From NCBI GenBank assembly GCA_022925895.1, contig JAKSYS010000001.1, forward strand, positions 496,001-560,000: 64,000 nt of DNA, read 5' to 3'. This DNA comes from Fragilaria crotonensis (taxonomy: Eukaryota; Bacillariophyta; Fragilariophyceae; Fragilariales; Fragilariaceae). Within the stretch, counting starts at the first letter, position 1. Each line of letters starts with the position of its first letter. Both the position numbers and the translations under genes were made by a program. The notes beneath the pieces were generated by a model, which ran no database searches, was not told the origin of the DNA, and was given only the letters and a program-made list of their open reading frames with translations. This document shows positions 54,269 through 64,000 of the stretch, piece after piece.

Positions 54269-55620
54269 GTTCTTCGTTTTCCGTCGTTGGCTTTTATGTC
54301 CAATCCAAAGCAGTCATCCCTGATCCCAAATTGACTTATGTAAGATCATAGATGAATACCGGGGGCATTCGGAAACGCACCTAGGATGGTAATATAAACA
54401 ACGTAGAAGCTACGAGTACATAAGTAAACACGGATTCTGCAACTGCCCCTGGTCGGATTACCCTGCGACCTCATCGTATGACTCACTCCCACACGTGGTG
54501 TTTTCCACCCCAAAGGAGCAAAAAGATCTACGCACTATCTACTAAAACATACAGCATGCTGGTTTCTCCATGTCCCATCGCGTTTCAGCGATGACGAATG
54601 ACACTTTGCTCCTTCGTAGTGCGCTAATGTCCGAGTCGGTGGTGATAGCTATATTTCACGACCTCGCGGTGTCAGGTTTTCGAGGTGGCGAGTGCGCAAA
54701 CATAGAGGAATGTGAGATACACTGATATCAGAGGATTCCAAGAAGCCTATGTCTGCATTGCAACAATCCACGCAGAATTTTCATTACTTGTAAGGAAAAC
54801 GTCTACCGGTCTGTCCAACGGCGACATATTCTCTATGTAACAATGCGAAAGTCGTTTTGCTCACGGTTGGTACTACTACTTTTATTGTACGTTTAACGGA
54901 ATGAACCAGAATTTCAGTACCACATAAACGAATGACTAACAAAGACTGCTACAAGACGCGCATTTCTAATGAACGGGAGTCCCCTAATCGAGCCATGGGA
55001 GGATTCACTCACGGATATTATTCGAGAGACATCATTTTCTGATTGAACCTCGTACGATTCCATCTTGTTCGAAAGATTAGCCATTCTCCCTAAGTAAACC
55101 AAATGTGCGTTTTGCATTGAATGATTCGTTAAGTAGGATCTTCAAGATGAAATTGCTCCTTTGTCTCGAAATTTTGGTGACATTTCTGACACGCTAATTA
55201 AAACGGTTCACCCTTTAAAGACAGATTGTCCTTTCAGAACAAGTGCTGTTTCGCTTTCGGATTTCGATTCCACCGGTCAACAATTTTTTCGTGTTTAGAA
55301 GGTGAATCATTAAAACGTAACTTGCAGATCGCAGATTTTCACATCCCTTCCTCCCTCGAAATAACATTTGCATTTTTGTTCGCCCCACTCTGTATCGTCA
55401 GATTGGTTTCGAAGAGAATCGTAAGTGATGCCGCTTGCGTGCCTGAATTCTATTGTCGAAAAGCTGAGCCATCTTTAACTTACCTTGCTGTGATTGCTTT
55501 TGTAAGTCCCTGAGCAACAGTGTGTGAGCTAGAAAAAACGGAGTTTATTGGGTTTGTACTTTGAACTTCAGCTGACGCCATCGCGCTTTCCCCTGTCTCT
55601 CCCTGCACAAGCCCTCATCG
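54269..55620. other. Divergent intergenic region, nothing recognised
   Basis: Lies between the minus-strand Arg/Ser protein and the giant plus-strand repeat protein and should contain both promoters. Short open frames lack features; no repeat or RNA gene stood out. Confidence 0.45.
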
Positions 55621-58600
55621 ATGCAGCTCGTCGTTGCCTCCTTCCTTTTGGCAGCTGGGCTGTTGGCGTCACTCGTGACCGCCCAGTTGCCATCCCCTGT
55701 TCAGACCTACTTCGTTCCCTTGCCCGAGAATGATCTCATTGCCCTTTTTAAAGAGATGTCTGCGGGAGTAAATCCACCTGCAAGTGGAAATGTAAACACT
55801 GTCATCTCGATCGCCATCGCCTCAGATAACACCATCGTTTACTATGATCATTGGGAAGATGGCTTCGAAACAGATGCCAGACTCAAGACCCAGTCCACAA
55901 CTCTCATTTGGGGTGATGGAAACTTACTTAACGGTATTGCGCCCGGAACTGTTGATGACAAGCTGAAGGGGGGAACTGCAATTGTACTTTCGAACAATGT
56001 GCCTGTTCCTCGTGTGAGCTCCAAGATCTTCTTTGACGGAAGTGATCGAATTCAATCTTCCCTCCCTATTGCTGTCACCCGCTTCGCATACCCTGACCAA
56101 CCAGGATCGCTCATGGCAGGCGCCGTTGAGGTCTTCAATTTTAATTCCTGGGGACGAAAGTTCATTGCTCCAGTTGGCGCGACGACTTCTAGCTCCACGA
56201 ACGCTTGGGAAATCGCTAGGTTTTACGTCATGGCGGGGGAAGACAACAGCGAAGTGTTCAAGAATGGTATCAAGGTCGGTGGCACATTCAACAAGGGACA
56301 GTCCATTAATTTCTCTGTCAAGCAAGGTGACGTGATAACTTCTGATCGCCCAATCCAAGTGGACCTCATTGGTGCCGACAAGGACGATACTTACGAGCTT
56401 CGTTGGTATGCCCAGGTTGACGCAGGTGACTGGACCGATGAATACATTTCACCAGTTGCAGAAACCTTGGGAAACACAGCGTTCTGGTTTTATAACCCGA
56501 ACACCAGTCCTATCACCATCGGGTACAATGGTGGTAATTTGCTAAGTGGATCATTCGTCGTTCCTGCTCTATCCAGCAAGATGATTCCATGCACCACTAG
56601 ATCAGGAACTGATAGAATTCAAATCCTCACCGGTGACACCACAACTACCGGTTCGAGCACATCCAGGTTTTCTGGTGTGCGTTTCAAGGGGACTGGCGGT
56701 TCCTTTTATGCTTTGGTGCAGGTTGATGCGGACGACGAAGGGCAGATCTACGATTGGGGCTTTCCAATGATTCCTACCTCTCGGCTTACTTCTCAGGCTC
56801 TCGTTGGCCTTGGATTAGGCTGCACGACTGGGTGTCTTACAGACAATAACCAGGGGGTCAAGAAGGAGAGGAGTGTCGTCTGGGTCACCCCGATCGCGGA
56901 TACTTACATCTACGTGGATTTCGACGGTGACGGTGTTTTTGACTTTAACCAGCGAGTGACTGCCCTCAACTCACTTCGAATCACCGACACCAAGAAAAAT
57001 GACAACGATATGACAGGAGCTATCATTGCAAGTGTGGACGCCGCACCAGTTAACGGCCAACCACCAGTTGGTTTGCCGGTGAGCATCGGACTTGCCTGGG
57101 GACAAGATCCTATCCGCTCCTATGGGGGTGATGGTGAGGCGTTGGATCTGGGTACTGCCGTTCTTCCTCTGGCGAACCCCGACCTCAACAAGGAAGTCGT
57201 CGCAGTGATCAATCCCGATGGCTCCGTGGACCCTTTCAAGTCTGTTGACCAAGTGGGTGATATCATCAGCTACATCATCATCGTCAGTAATGTTGGATTT
57301 GCTGATCTGACGGGTGTTGTGGTGAATGATCCCCTCCTGACTGGCAAACTCGTTGGTCCGACCGAGTCTAAAAACACAGATGGAATACTGGCGCGCGGAG
57401 AGACCTTCACCTACCGTGGGAACTACACTGTGACGGCAGCTGATATTTCTACCAAGGGCGGTGGCGACAATAACATCGAAAACCTCGCGTCGGTGACAAC
57501 AAAGGAATACCCCAAGCCAGTGATTGTGCAGGTCGAAACCCCGATTTTCCTCGCCACAATCAGCGGAAACGTGAAGGAGGATGTTGACGCCAACGACACT
57601 GGCGACGTCAATATCCCGGGCGTTCTCATCACCTTGCTTGACGGGACTAACAAAGTGTTGGCCACAACTCTGACCGACGCGAACGGTAAGTACGCCTTTA
57701 TCAACCTCACCGCTGGCAACTACGCCGTCAAAGAGACCAACTTGAGTGGTTACATTGACGTGAAGGATGTCGACGGGGGCGATCCCAACCTCATTGTTGT
57801 TGCCAATGTAATCGGCGGCACCGACAGACTTGGAAACGACTTTGTTGATGAAAGGAAGGGTTCTATTTCCGGTTTCGTCTTTGAGAACGTTCTCAACGGT
57901 CCACCCATAGCCTCCGTCACGATCACTCTCCGCGACAGTTCGAATGCCATCGTTGCGACCACTTCCACCGATACGGCTGGTTTCTACAAGTTTTCTGGAT
58001 TGATTCCTGGCCTCTACACTGTCGTTCAGACGAATCTTTCAAACAACGTTGAGGATGTCAGTGACTTTGACTCGGCGCCTGACGGCGACCCCCAGGATGG
58101 CGATGTGGTCGTGGACAACAAGGTATTCGTGAAGCTCAATTCCAACGAAGACGACGTCAGGAACGATTTCGTCGACAAGCTCAAGAATGGCTCTATTTCA
58201 GGTGTTGTGACCGATGACAAAGGAAACAAGTTGGCGGGAGCGGTCATCAAGTTGATCTTCGGAGGTGTCGTTGTTGACACCCAAACCACTGGCCCCGCTG
58301 GAACTTACTCGTTCACTAATCGTGTTCCTGGTGACTACATTGTGCAGGAAACCAATCCTTCTGGATACCCTCTTGACGTCAGTGACTACGACAACAGTGC
58401 CGACGGCGATGCTGCGGATAGCGATACGACTGTCAACAACTCTATCGGAGTGAAGCTTCTTCCCGGTGAGAACGACACTGACAACAACTTCCAGGACAGC
58501 AACAATGGAAAGATCAGTGGAACTGTCAAGGATGACGGCGGAAACCCTCTTGTATCTGTCCTGATCACACTGAAGCGTCTTGACGGCACCACAGTCGCAA

Positions 58601-59103
58601 CCACCTTGACTGGTACCGACGGCAGCTATCTGTTCAGTGAATTGGAACCAGACAGCTACAACGTGTTCGAGGAGAACCCACCACTCTTCCCAATCAATGT
58701 CAGCGACCGCGATACGGACCCTGACAGCGTGCCAGACCCAACCGACTCTGACATTGCCGTGGATAACAAGATTGGCGTTGTGTTGCAGCCTGGTGAAACC
58801 GACAAAGGAAACGACTTTGTGGACAGCAACAAGGGAAAGATCACTGGTTCTGTGACGGACAACCTCTCGAACCCATTGGTTGGGGTACTTTTAGAGTTAA
58901 AGTCTGGCACCACCGTGATCAAGACGACGTTGAGCGGCGGCAATGGTGGTTATGTTTTCGACGGCATTCCACCAGGTAGCTACACCGTGGTTGAGACCAA
59001 TCCTAGCAGCCATCCGGCCAACATCAGTGACTATGACAACTCTCCGGATGGCGACGCGAGTGACAGCAACAGGACGTGGACAACATTATTGGTGTCACTC
59101 TGA
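55621..59103 (+). CDS. Giant secreted repeat protein, N-terminal part (bacterial-like head, DUF11, first SdrD-B repeats)
   Basis: ATG 55621 opens a signal peptide (MQLVVASFLLAAGLLASLVT). Residues ~24-500 form a globular domain with VYYDHWEDGFETD, IWGDGNLLNGIAPG and PIAVTRFAYPDQPGSLMAG, a pattern I know from large bacterial surface proteins. Residues ~525-640 resemble DUF11 (DQVGDIISYIIIVSNVGFAD). From codon 647 SdrD-B/CnaB-type repeats of ~105 residues begin: ISGxVxDDxGxPL..V.I.L, TxxxGxYxFxxVxPGxYxVxExNP, D.D...DGD, NxFVDSNNG. The frame drifts out at 59,076, where acgtgg should read acggtgg, and ends at 59103. The consensus continues in the next frame, so this is one gene, not two. Role probably cell wall, matrix or adhesion; Asp-rich loops may bind calcium. 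No intron. Confidence 0.85.
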   Translation: MQLVVASFLLAAGLLASLVTAQLPSPVQTYFVPLPENDLIALFKEMSAGVNPPASGNVNTVISIAIASDNTIVYYDHWEDGFETDARLKTQSTTLIWGDGNLLNGIAPGTVDDKLKGGTAIVLSNNVPVPRVSSKIFFDGSDRIQSSLPIAVTRFAYPDQPGSLMAGAVEVFNFNSWGRKFIAPVGATTSSSTNAWEIARFYVMAGEDNSEVFKNGIKVGGTFNKGQSINFSVKQGDVITSDRPIQVDLIGADKDDTYELRWYAQVDAGDWTDEYISPVAETLGNTAFWFYNPNTSPITIGYNGGNLLSGSFVVPALSSKMIPCTTRSGTDRIQILTGDTTTTGSSTSRFSGVRFKGTGGSFYALVQVDADDEGQIYDWGFPMIPTSRLTSQALVGLGLGCTTGCLTDNNQGVKKERSVVWVTPIADTYIYVDFDGDGVFDFNQRVTALNSLRITDTKKNDNDMTGAIIASVDAAPVNGQPPVGLPVSIGLAWGQDPIRSYGGDGEALDLGTAVLPLANPDLNKEVVAVINPDGSVDPFKSVDQVGDIISYIIIVSNVGFADLTGVVVNDPLLTGKLVGPTESKNTDGILARGETFTYRGNYTVTAADISTKGGGDNNIENLASVTTKEYPKPVIVQVETPIFLATISGNVKEDVDANDTGDVNIPGVLITLLDGTNKVLATTLTDANGKYAFINLTAGNYAVKETNLSGYIDVKDVDGGDPNLIVVANVIGGTDRLGNDFVDERKGSISGFVFENVLNGPPIASVTITLRDSSNAIVATTSTDTAGFYKFSGLIPGLYTVVQTNLSNNVEDVSDFDSAPDGDPQDGDVVVDNKVFVKLNSNEDDVRNDFVDKLKNGSISGVVTDDKGNKLAGAVIKLIFGGVVVDTQTTGPAGTYSFTNRVPGDYIVQETNPSGYPLDVSDYDNSADGDAADSDTTVNNSIGVKLLPGENDTDNNFQDSNNGKISGTVKDDGGNPLVSVLITLKRLDGTTVATTLTGTDGSYLFSELEPDSYNVFEENPPLFPINVSDRDTDPDSVPDPTDSDIAVDNKIGVVLQPGETDKGNDFVDSNKGKITGSVTDNLSNPLVGVLLELKSGTTVIKTTLSGGNGGYVFDGIPPGSYTVVETNPSSHPANISDYDNSPDGDASDSNRTWTTLLVSL

Positions 59104-62100
59104 CCCCCGGTGAGACCGACTCTGACAATAACTTTGTTGATGCGAAGACCGGCTCGATCTCAGGTACTGTGAAGGACGACAACGGTGGTCCACTTTCTGG
59201 TGTGACAGTTCAATTGAAGGATTCGACCGGTGCTGTCGTGAGGACAACGGCCACCAATGGCAGTGGGGCATACCTGTTTTCCAATGTCTTCCCAGGAACT
59301 TATACTTTGTTTGAGATCAACCCGCCTGGATACAACACTGATGTCAGCGACTATGATACCAGCAACGATGGCGATGCGCCTGATTCTGTCACTACCGTGG
59401 ACAGCACCATTGGAGTAGTGCTCCTCCCGGGTGAAAATGACGACAACAACGACTTTGTGGACAGCGACAATGGTTCCATTTCTGGTACAGTCACGGAAGA
59501 CCAAGGAATGCTCGTGGGTGTGAAGCTGACACTGACCACATCGAACGGTGTACCAGTCGCAACAACTGCAACCAATTCCAACGGAGCGTACATCTTTAGC
59601 AATGTTGAGCCTGGCGCCTACTTCGTCGTCGAAACCAACCCCGATGCGTATCCCAGTAATGTTAAGGATGAGGACTCGACTCTTGATGGTGATTCTGGCG
59701 ACACCAACAAGGATGTGGACAATTCCATCCCTGTAACACTTCAAAAGAGTGAAAGTGACACCGGCAACGACTTTGTTGACAGCAACAATGGTGCAATTTC
59801 AGGTACAGTGAAGGATGACGACGGCCAGGCTTTGAAGAATGTCATAATTCAGCTCAAGGATACCATCAGTGGAAGCATCATCCAAACTGCGGCAACGAAT
59901 GTCCTTGGTGCATACTCATTCAATGAACTCGAACCAGGCGATTACACCGTAATTGAGATCCAGCCAGGTAGCCACCCCATTAGTATAAGTGATCGAGATG
60001 AGGTAGGCGATGGCGATGCCGGCGACAGTGACACAACGGTGGACAATTTGATCCAGGTCACCCTGAAGCCAAGCGAGTCCGATGCGTCGAATAACTTTGT
60101 TGACAGCAACAAGGGATCCATCTCTGGTAAAGTGACAAGTGCGGACGGTGATCTACTGTCTAACGTTCTCATAACGCTTCTTAACGGAAGTTCAAATATC
60201 GTTGCCACAACAGTAACGGATTCCAACGGCAAGTATCTGTTTGCAAAGATCCCTCCAGGCGATTACAAAGTGATTGAGACAAACCCTGCGGACTTTCCCA
60301 GTAATGTCAGTGACAAGGATGAGAGCAACGATGGAGATGCTGGTGACAATAATGATGCCATCGACAACGCTATCGCGGTTACAATTCAACCAGGCGAAGC
60401 CGACAAGGACAACAATTTCGTGGACGACGACAATGGCGCCATTTCTGGAAGTGTGACGGATGATCAGGGCAAACCCCTTGCGAATGTCAAGATTGAATTG
60501 CTCAAGGGTGGTCCGGATGGTTCCGTTATTGATACTGTCTTTACGAATGCTGTCGGAAGCTACACGTTCAATAGCGTCGAGCCTGGTGACTACGTTGTGA
60601 AGGAGACGAACCCCGTGGACTACCCAAAGAACTTGAGCGATGGGGACAGAAGTAGCGATGGAGATGCTGATGACCTGTCCACCACGCCTGATAACTTGAT
60701 CAAGGTAACCCTGAAGCCTGGTGAGCTTGATTCTGACAATAACTTTGTTGACAGCAACAACGGATCAATTTCTGGTACCGTGAAGGATGACGAAGGTAAG
60801 CCTCTCGCTGGTGTCACGATCCAGTTGCAGAACCCGAATGGAACCATTGTGGCAACCACCACTTCGGGTAGCAGTGGAGCGTACACATTCCCCGATGTGG
60901 AGCCTGGACCGTATGTGTTGGTGGAGAAGAATCCAGACGGATATCCTGGTGATGTGAGCGACTACGACACCACGCCGGATGGTGATGCTGGAGATGGTGT
61001 TGTGAATGCCGACAACAAGATTCCTGTCACCCTGCAGCCAGCTGAAGATGATACTGGTAATGATTTCGTGGACAGCAACAACGGCTTGATTTCTGGTACA
61101 GTGAAGGATGACCAGGGCAACGTGTTGCCAGGAGTGAAGGTGGAACTTCTGAAGCCCGACGGGAGTGCTGTCAAGGCCACCGTGACCGACTCGAATGGGT
61201 TCTACGTGTTTTCCGAGGTCGAGCCAGGCACATACAATATCAAGGAGACGAATCCTTCGGCTTACCCACTCAATGTTAGCGACTTCGACGCTAGTGACGA
61301 CGGCGACGCCTCCGATCCTGACAGAAAAGTGGACAATCTCATCGGGGTGACATTGAAGCCCGGCGAGAAGGATACGGGCAACAACTTTGTCGACAGTAAC
61401 AACGGTGCCATTACCGGGACAGTGAAGGATGACAACGGCAAACCGATTGCCGGCGTTCCCATTCAGTTGCAGTCTGGTGGCCCAATGCCTACTGTAATTG
61501 CAACCACGACGACGGACTTCAACGGAGTGTACGAATTCACTGAAGTCGAGCCGGGCTCTTATAAGGTTGTGGAGACCAATCTTGCGGCGTATCCTATCAA
61601 CGTCTATGACTATGACACGACGAATGACGGTGACAGTGAAGATGGAAACAAGGTGACAGATAATGTTGTTGGTGTGACGTTGACTCCAGGCGAGACTGAT
61701 ACTGGCAACGACTTTGTGGACAGTAACAACGGCAAGATTACCGGAACCGTGAAGAATGACAATGGAAGCCCTCTCAGCAGTGTTTTACTGACTCTAAAGG
61801 ACTCGACTGGTGTTGTGGCGACAACGGTGACGAACGGCAACGGTATCTATGTCTTCGATAACCTAGAGCCTGGCATCTACACAGTGGTGGAGACCAACCC
61901 TGTGGAATACCCTGCCAACTTGCTCGACCAAGATTTCACCAACGACTCCGATCCGACGGATAGCGACACTACTGTTGACAACATCATCGGTGTGACCCTG
62001 CAACCCGGAGAAACTGACGATGGCAACAACTTCGTCGATAGTGACAACGCCTCCATCTCTGGGTCCGTCAAGGACGACAGCCAAACACCTCTTGTTGGTG

Positions 62101-63383
62101 TCAAGATTTCGTTGAGTAATTCGACTGGCGTTGTTGCCACCACGCTGACGGATGCTGGGGGCTTGTACGAGTTCACGGGCTTGGAGCCTGGCCCATACAC
62201 GGTGACTGAAACGAACCCTGATGGATACAAGACTGACATCAGCGATGGCGATACCAGCTTCGACGGTGACGCAACTGATGGTGTTCTTACGCCCCCTGAT
62301 AATGCCATCTCTGTGACTCTTATGCCAAGCGAGGCGGACGCGAATAACGACTTCGTGGACAGCAACAAGGGCAGCATTTCGGGCCGCGTTGTCGATGACA
62401 AGTTGAATCCGCTTGCGGCTGTGATCCTCAGTCTGAATCAGGGAACGACTACTGTTGCGACAACTGTGACCGCCGCTGATGGTTCATACAAGTTCACCGG
62501 GGTTGCACCTGGTGATTACTCCGTGATCGAGATCAACCCTGATGGCTATCCAAGTAATGTTCGCGATGGTGACACGGATCCCGACGGCGATATTGGTGAC
62601 GCAGACACAACTCCCGACAACTCAATTCTTGTGACAGTTGAGCCTAGTGAGGATGACGTTGGCAACGACTTTGTCGACAGCAACAACGGTTCGATTTCGG
62701 GTAGTGTGAAGGACGACAACGGCAATCCAATCCCCGGAGTGACGGTGGCGTTGGTTGACAACAATGGCATCACTGTGGATACCGCAACGACGAATGCCGG
62801 TGGCGGATATGTGTTCAACGAGGTTGAGCCAGGCCAGTACACTGTGGTTGAGACGCAACCAGCGGGTTACCCTAACAGTGTCAGTGATTACGATGAAGAT
62901 CCTGACGGTGATGCTGAAGATGTTGATAAAACAGTGGACAACAAGATCAATGTCACGCTCAAGGCAGGCGAAGCCGACAAGGAGAACAATTTCGTTGACA
63001 GTGACAACGGCAGTATCTCTGGTAGCGTGTTCGATGACAATGGTAACAGCCTTCCAGGTGTCGTTATTACCTTGCTCGATGGTAATCTTGATGTTGTTCA
63101 GACCACGACAACTGATGGAATTGGAGCGTACAAGTTTTCAGAGGTCGAACCCGGCAGCTACACCGTCGTTGAGGTTAACCCTCCTGGATTCCCAAGTGAC
63201 TTGAGCGACTATGATAACACTCCGGATGGCGATGTTGGCGACAGCAATACTGATGTCGACAACACGATTCCTGTGACTTTGAAGCCCGGCGAAAACGACG
63301 ACGGCAACAACTTCGTTGACGGAAACAATGCTGCTATTTCTGGAACCGTGAAGGATGACGAGGGCAAGCCCTTGTCAATGTGA
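59076..63383 (+). CDS. Giant secreted repeat protein, continuation (repeats 6-18 and start of 19)
   Basis: Same gene as the preceding entry, read one frame over. About 13 uninterrupted repeats of the form SGTVKDDxGxPLxGVxIxL, VEPGxYTVVExNPxGYP, VSDYDxxxDGDAxDxDTTVD, NxIxVTLxPGExDxxNxFVD. Each should fold as a CnaB/SdrD-B beta-sandwich, and conserved Asp clusters (DGDAxDxDT and DxxNxFVDSNNG) fit calcium-stabilised links as in Sdr proteins of bacteria. No isopeptide Lys-Asn/Asp pair could be assigned with confidence. Codons often end in C, and the stretch looks more GC-rich than neighbouring genes. The frame is lost at 63369-63371, where CCC replaces CCCC found in the matching unit. Confidence 0.85.
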   Translation: MDNIIGVTLTPGETDSDNNFVDAKTGSISGTVKDDNGGPLSGVTVQLKDSTGAVVRTTATNGSGAYLFSNVFPGTYTLFEINPPGYNTDVSDYDTSNDGDAPDSVTTVDSTIGVVLLPGENDDNNDFVDSDNGSISGTVTEDQGMLVGVKLTLTTSNGVPVATTATNSNGAYIFSNVEPGAYFVVETNPDAYPSNVKDEDSTLDGDSGDTNKDVDNSIPVTLQKSESDTGNDFVDSNNGAISGTVKDDDGQALKNVIIQLKDTISGSIIQTAATNVLGAYSFNELEPGDYTVIEIQPGSHPISISDRDEVGDGDAGDSDTTVDNLIQVTLKPSESDASNNFVDSNKGSISGKVTSADGDLLSNVLITLLNGSSNIVATTVTDSNGKYLFAKIPPGDYKVIETNPADFPSNVSDKDESNDGDAGDNNDAIDNAIAVTIQPGEADKDNNFVDDDNGAISGSVTDDQGKPLANVKIELLKGGPDGSVIDTVFTNAVGSYTFNSVEPGDYVVKETNPVDYPKNLSDGDRSSDGDADDLSTTPDNLIKVTLKPGELDSDNNFVDSNNGSISGTVKDDEGKPLAGVTIQLQNPNGTIVATTTSGSSGAYTFPDVEPGPYVLVEKNPDGYPGDVSDYDTTPDGDAGDGVVNADNKIPVTLQPAEDDTGNDFVDSNNGLISGTVKDDQGNVLPGVKVELLKPDGSAVKATVTDSNGFYVFSEVEPGTYNIKETNPSAYPLNVSDFDASDDGDASDPDRKVDNLIGVTLKPGEKDTGNNFVDSNNGAITGTVKDDNGKPIAGVPIQLQSGGPMPTVIATTTTDFNGVYEFTEVEPGSYKVVETNLAAYPINVYDYDTTNDGDSEDGNKVTDNVVGVTLTPGETDTGNDFVDSNNGKITGTVKNDNGSPLSSVLLTLKDSTGVVATTVTNGNGIYVFDNLEPGIYTVVETNPVEYPANLLDQDFTNDSDPTDSDTTVDNIIGVTLQPGETDDGNNFVDSDNASISGSVKDDSQTPLVGVKISLSNSTGVVATTLTDAGGLYEFTGLEPGPYTVTETNPDGYKTDISDGDTSFDGDATDGVLTPPDNAISVTLMPSEADANNDFVDSNKGSISGRVVDDKLNPLAAVILSLNQGTTTVATTVTAADGSYKFTGVAPGDYSVIEINPDGYPSNVRDGDTDPDGDIGDADTTPDNSILVTVEPSEDDVGNDFVDSNNGSISGSVKDDNGNPIPGVTVALVDNNGITVDTATTNAGGGYVFNEVEPGQYTVVETQPAGYPNSVSDYDEDPDGDAEDVDKTVDNKINVTLKAGEADKENNFVDSDNGSISGSVFDDNGNSLPGVVITLLDGNLDVVQTTTTDGIGAYKFSEVEPGSYTVVEVNPPGFPSDLSDYDNTPDGDVGDSNTDVDNTIPVTLKPGENDDGNNFVDGNNAAISGTVKDDEGKPLSM

Positions 63384-64000
63384 AGATTGAATTGCTCCAA
63401 GGTAGCACCGTCATCAGCAGCACGTTGACGAATGATATCGGTAACTACACTTTCAGCGACGTCGAGCCTGGTGACTATGTTGTGAAGGAGACCAATCCCG
63501 TGGACTATCCGAAGAACTTGAGTGATGGGGACGTCAGCGACGACGGAGATGCAGATGACTTGTCCACCACGCCTGATAACTTGATCAAGGTAACCCTGAA
63601 GCCTGGTGAGCTTGATTCTGACAATGACTTTGTTGACAGCAACAACGGATCTATTTCTGGGACCGTGAAGGATGATGAGGGTAAGCCACTTGCTGGTGTC
63701 GAGATCGAGTTGCAGAAGCCGGATGGAACTGTTGTTGCAACCACCACTACCGGAACCAATGGAGCTTACATTCCCTGACGTGGAGCCTGGTTCGTACGTG
63801 TTGGTGGAGAAGAATCCAGCCGGATATCCTGGTGATGTGAGCGACTACGACACGACGCCGGATGGTGATGCCGGAGAGGGCGTTGTGAATGCTGACAACA
63901 AGATTCCTGTCACCCTTGAGCCTGCTGAAGATGACAATGGCAACAACTTTGTGGACAGCAACAACGGCTTGATTTCTGGAACCGTGAAGGATGACCAGGG
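63380..64000 (+). CDS. Giant secreted repeat protein, continuation to window end (3' partial)
   Basis: Repeats 19-21 of the same gene. The frame is open to about 63,768, where tacattcc stands for tacacattcc of the sister unit (two bases missing); it then reopens one frame over (FPDVEPGSYVLVEKNPAGYP) and runs past 64000. The protein has not ended, so its anchor, if any, is outside the window. Confidence 0.8.

Larger units (their letters stand above)
57559..64000 (+). repeat. Array of SdrD-B/CnaB-type coding repeats, at least 20 units
   Basis: Each unit is about 315-325 bases and begins near (I)SGTVKDD. I count 20 complete units and the start of a 21st at 63,966. Units diverge from each other except for a higher-order copy: 60,430-61,120 closely matches 63,320-64,000 at an offset of 2885 bases (2886 after allowing for the one-base gap at 63,370, i.e. 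nine units). Confidence 0.9.

Noticed and set aside
59076-59103. Two separate overlapping giant genes
   Set aside because: The repeat consensus passes from one frame to the next within a unit, so this is one gene with a one-base gap, not overlapping genes.
61877-62401. Minus-strand frames opposite the giant repeat protein
   Set aside because: Ser/Val-rich periodic sequence produced by reading the repeats backwards.
1-64000. tRNA, rRNA or snRNA genes
   Set aside because: I scanned for tRNA T-loop words and conserved rRNA stretches and saw none convincing; a covariance-model search would be needed to exclude them.

Overview
The window looks like nuclear DNA of a diatom, probably a pennate one. 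The evidence is indirect but consistent. Intact genes are eukaryotic, with few and short introns (80-122 bp, GT..AG). Two proteins carry signal-peptide-plus-aromatic N-termini of the kind that target the complex plastid. The ER Hsp70 ends in DDEL, there is a family of single-pass LRR membrane proteins, and there is a copia element with diatom-style features. No species can be named from sequence alone.

Layout. 1-15.4 kb: three complete leucine-rich-repeat (LRR) membrane-protein genes and the cut end of a fourth, all on the minus strand. Between them lie an octotricopeptide/RAP organelle RNA-binding protein gene (6668-8701) and a small gene that looks like RNase H2 subunit C (12376-12831). 15.8-19.6 kb: a 5'-truncated Helitron Rep-helicase, frameshifted by a tandem duplication. 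20.7-24.5 kb: a triose-phosphate/nucleotide-sugar translocator-type transporter, a DCC/DUF393 protein with a plastid-type leader, and a doubtful small ORF. 25-26 kb: a decayed Ala/Arg/Lys-rich coding remnant. 27.6-31.6 kb: a RimP-like plastid protein, then a divergent pair (a short conserved protein and a family-16 methyltransferase) separated by a 7-bp minisatellite. 33.0-39.9 kb: a host gene split just after its start codon by a complete copia retrotransposon with identical 250-bp LTRs and a 5-bp target duplication. 40.8-42.2 kb: a TIR element with TAA duplication. 42.5-44.6 kb: ER BiP/Hsp70. 45.1-48.2 kb: a broken DDE-type transposase gene. 49.1-54.3 kb: one diatom-type hypothetical gene and two neighbouring Arg/Ser-rich paralogues, one studded with RRxSM motifs. 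55.6 kb to the end: a giant secreted protein with a bacterial-like N-terminal domain, a DUF11-like domain and at least 20 SdrD-B/CnaB-type repeats, running off the window.

Main points for a second look. (1) The copia element has, starting at the first base after its 5' LTR, a 15-base sequence exactly complementary to a segment inside its own LTR, which suggests self-priming instead of tRNA priming. (2) The same insertion gives the host gene an in-frame ATG from the antisense LTR. (3) Almost every frameshift in the window is a one-base loss in or beside a short homopolymer, and they fall in the copia element, the transposase and the repeat protein. This points to unpolished assembly error as a serious alternative to pseudogenisation. 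(4) The giant repeat protein looks like a bacterial-type surface protein and contains a higher-order duplication of nine repeats.

Intergenic DNA is strikingly rich in GTAC. All coordinates, splice sites and identities were worked out by eye; no database search was run.
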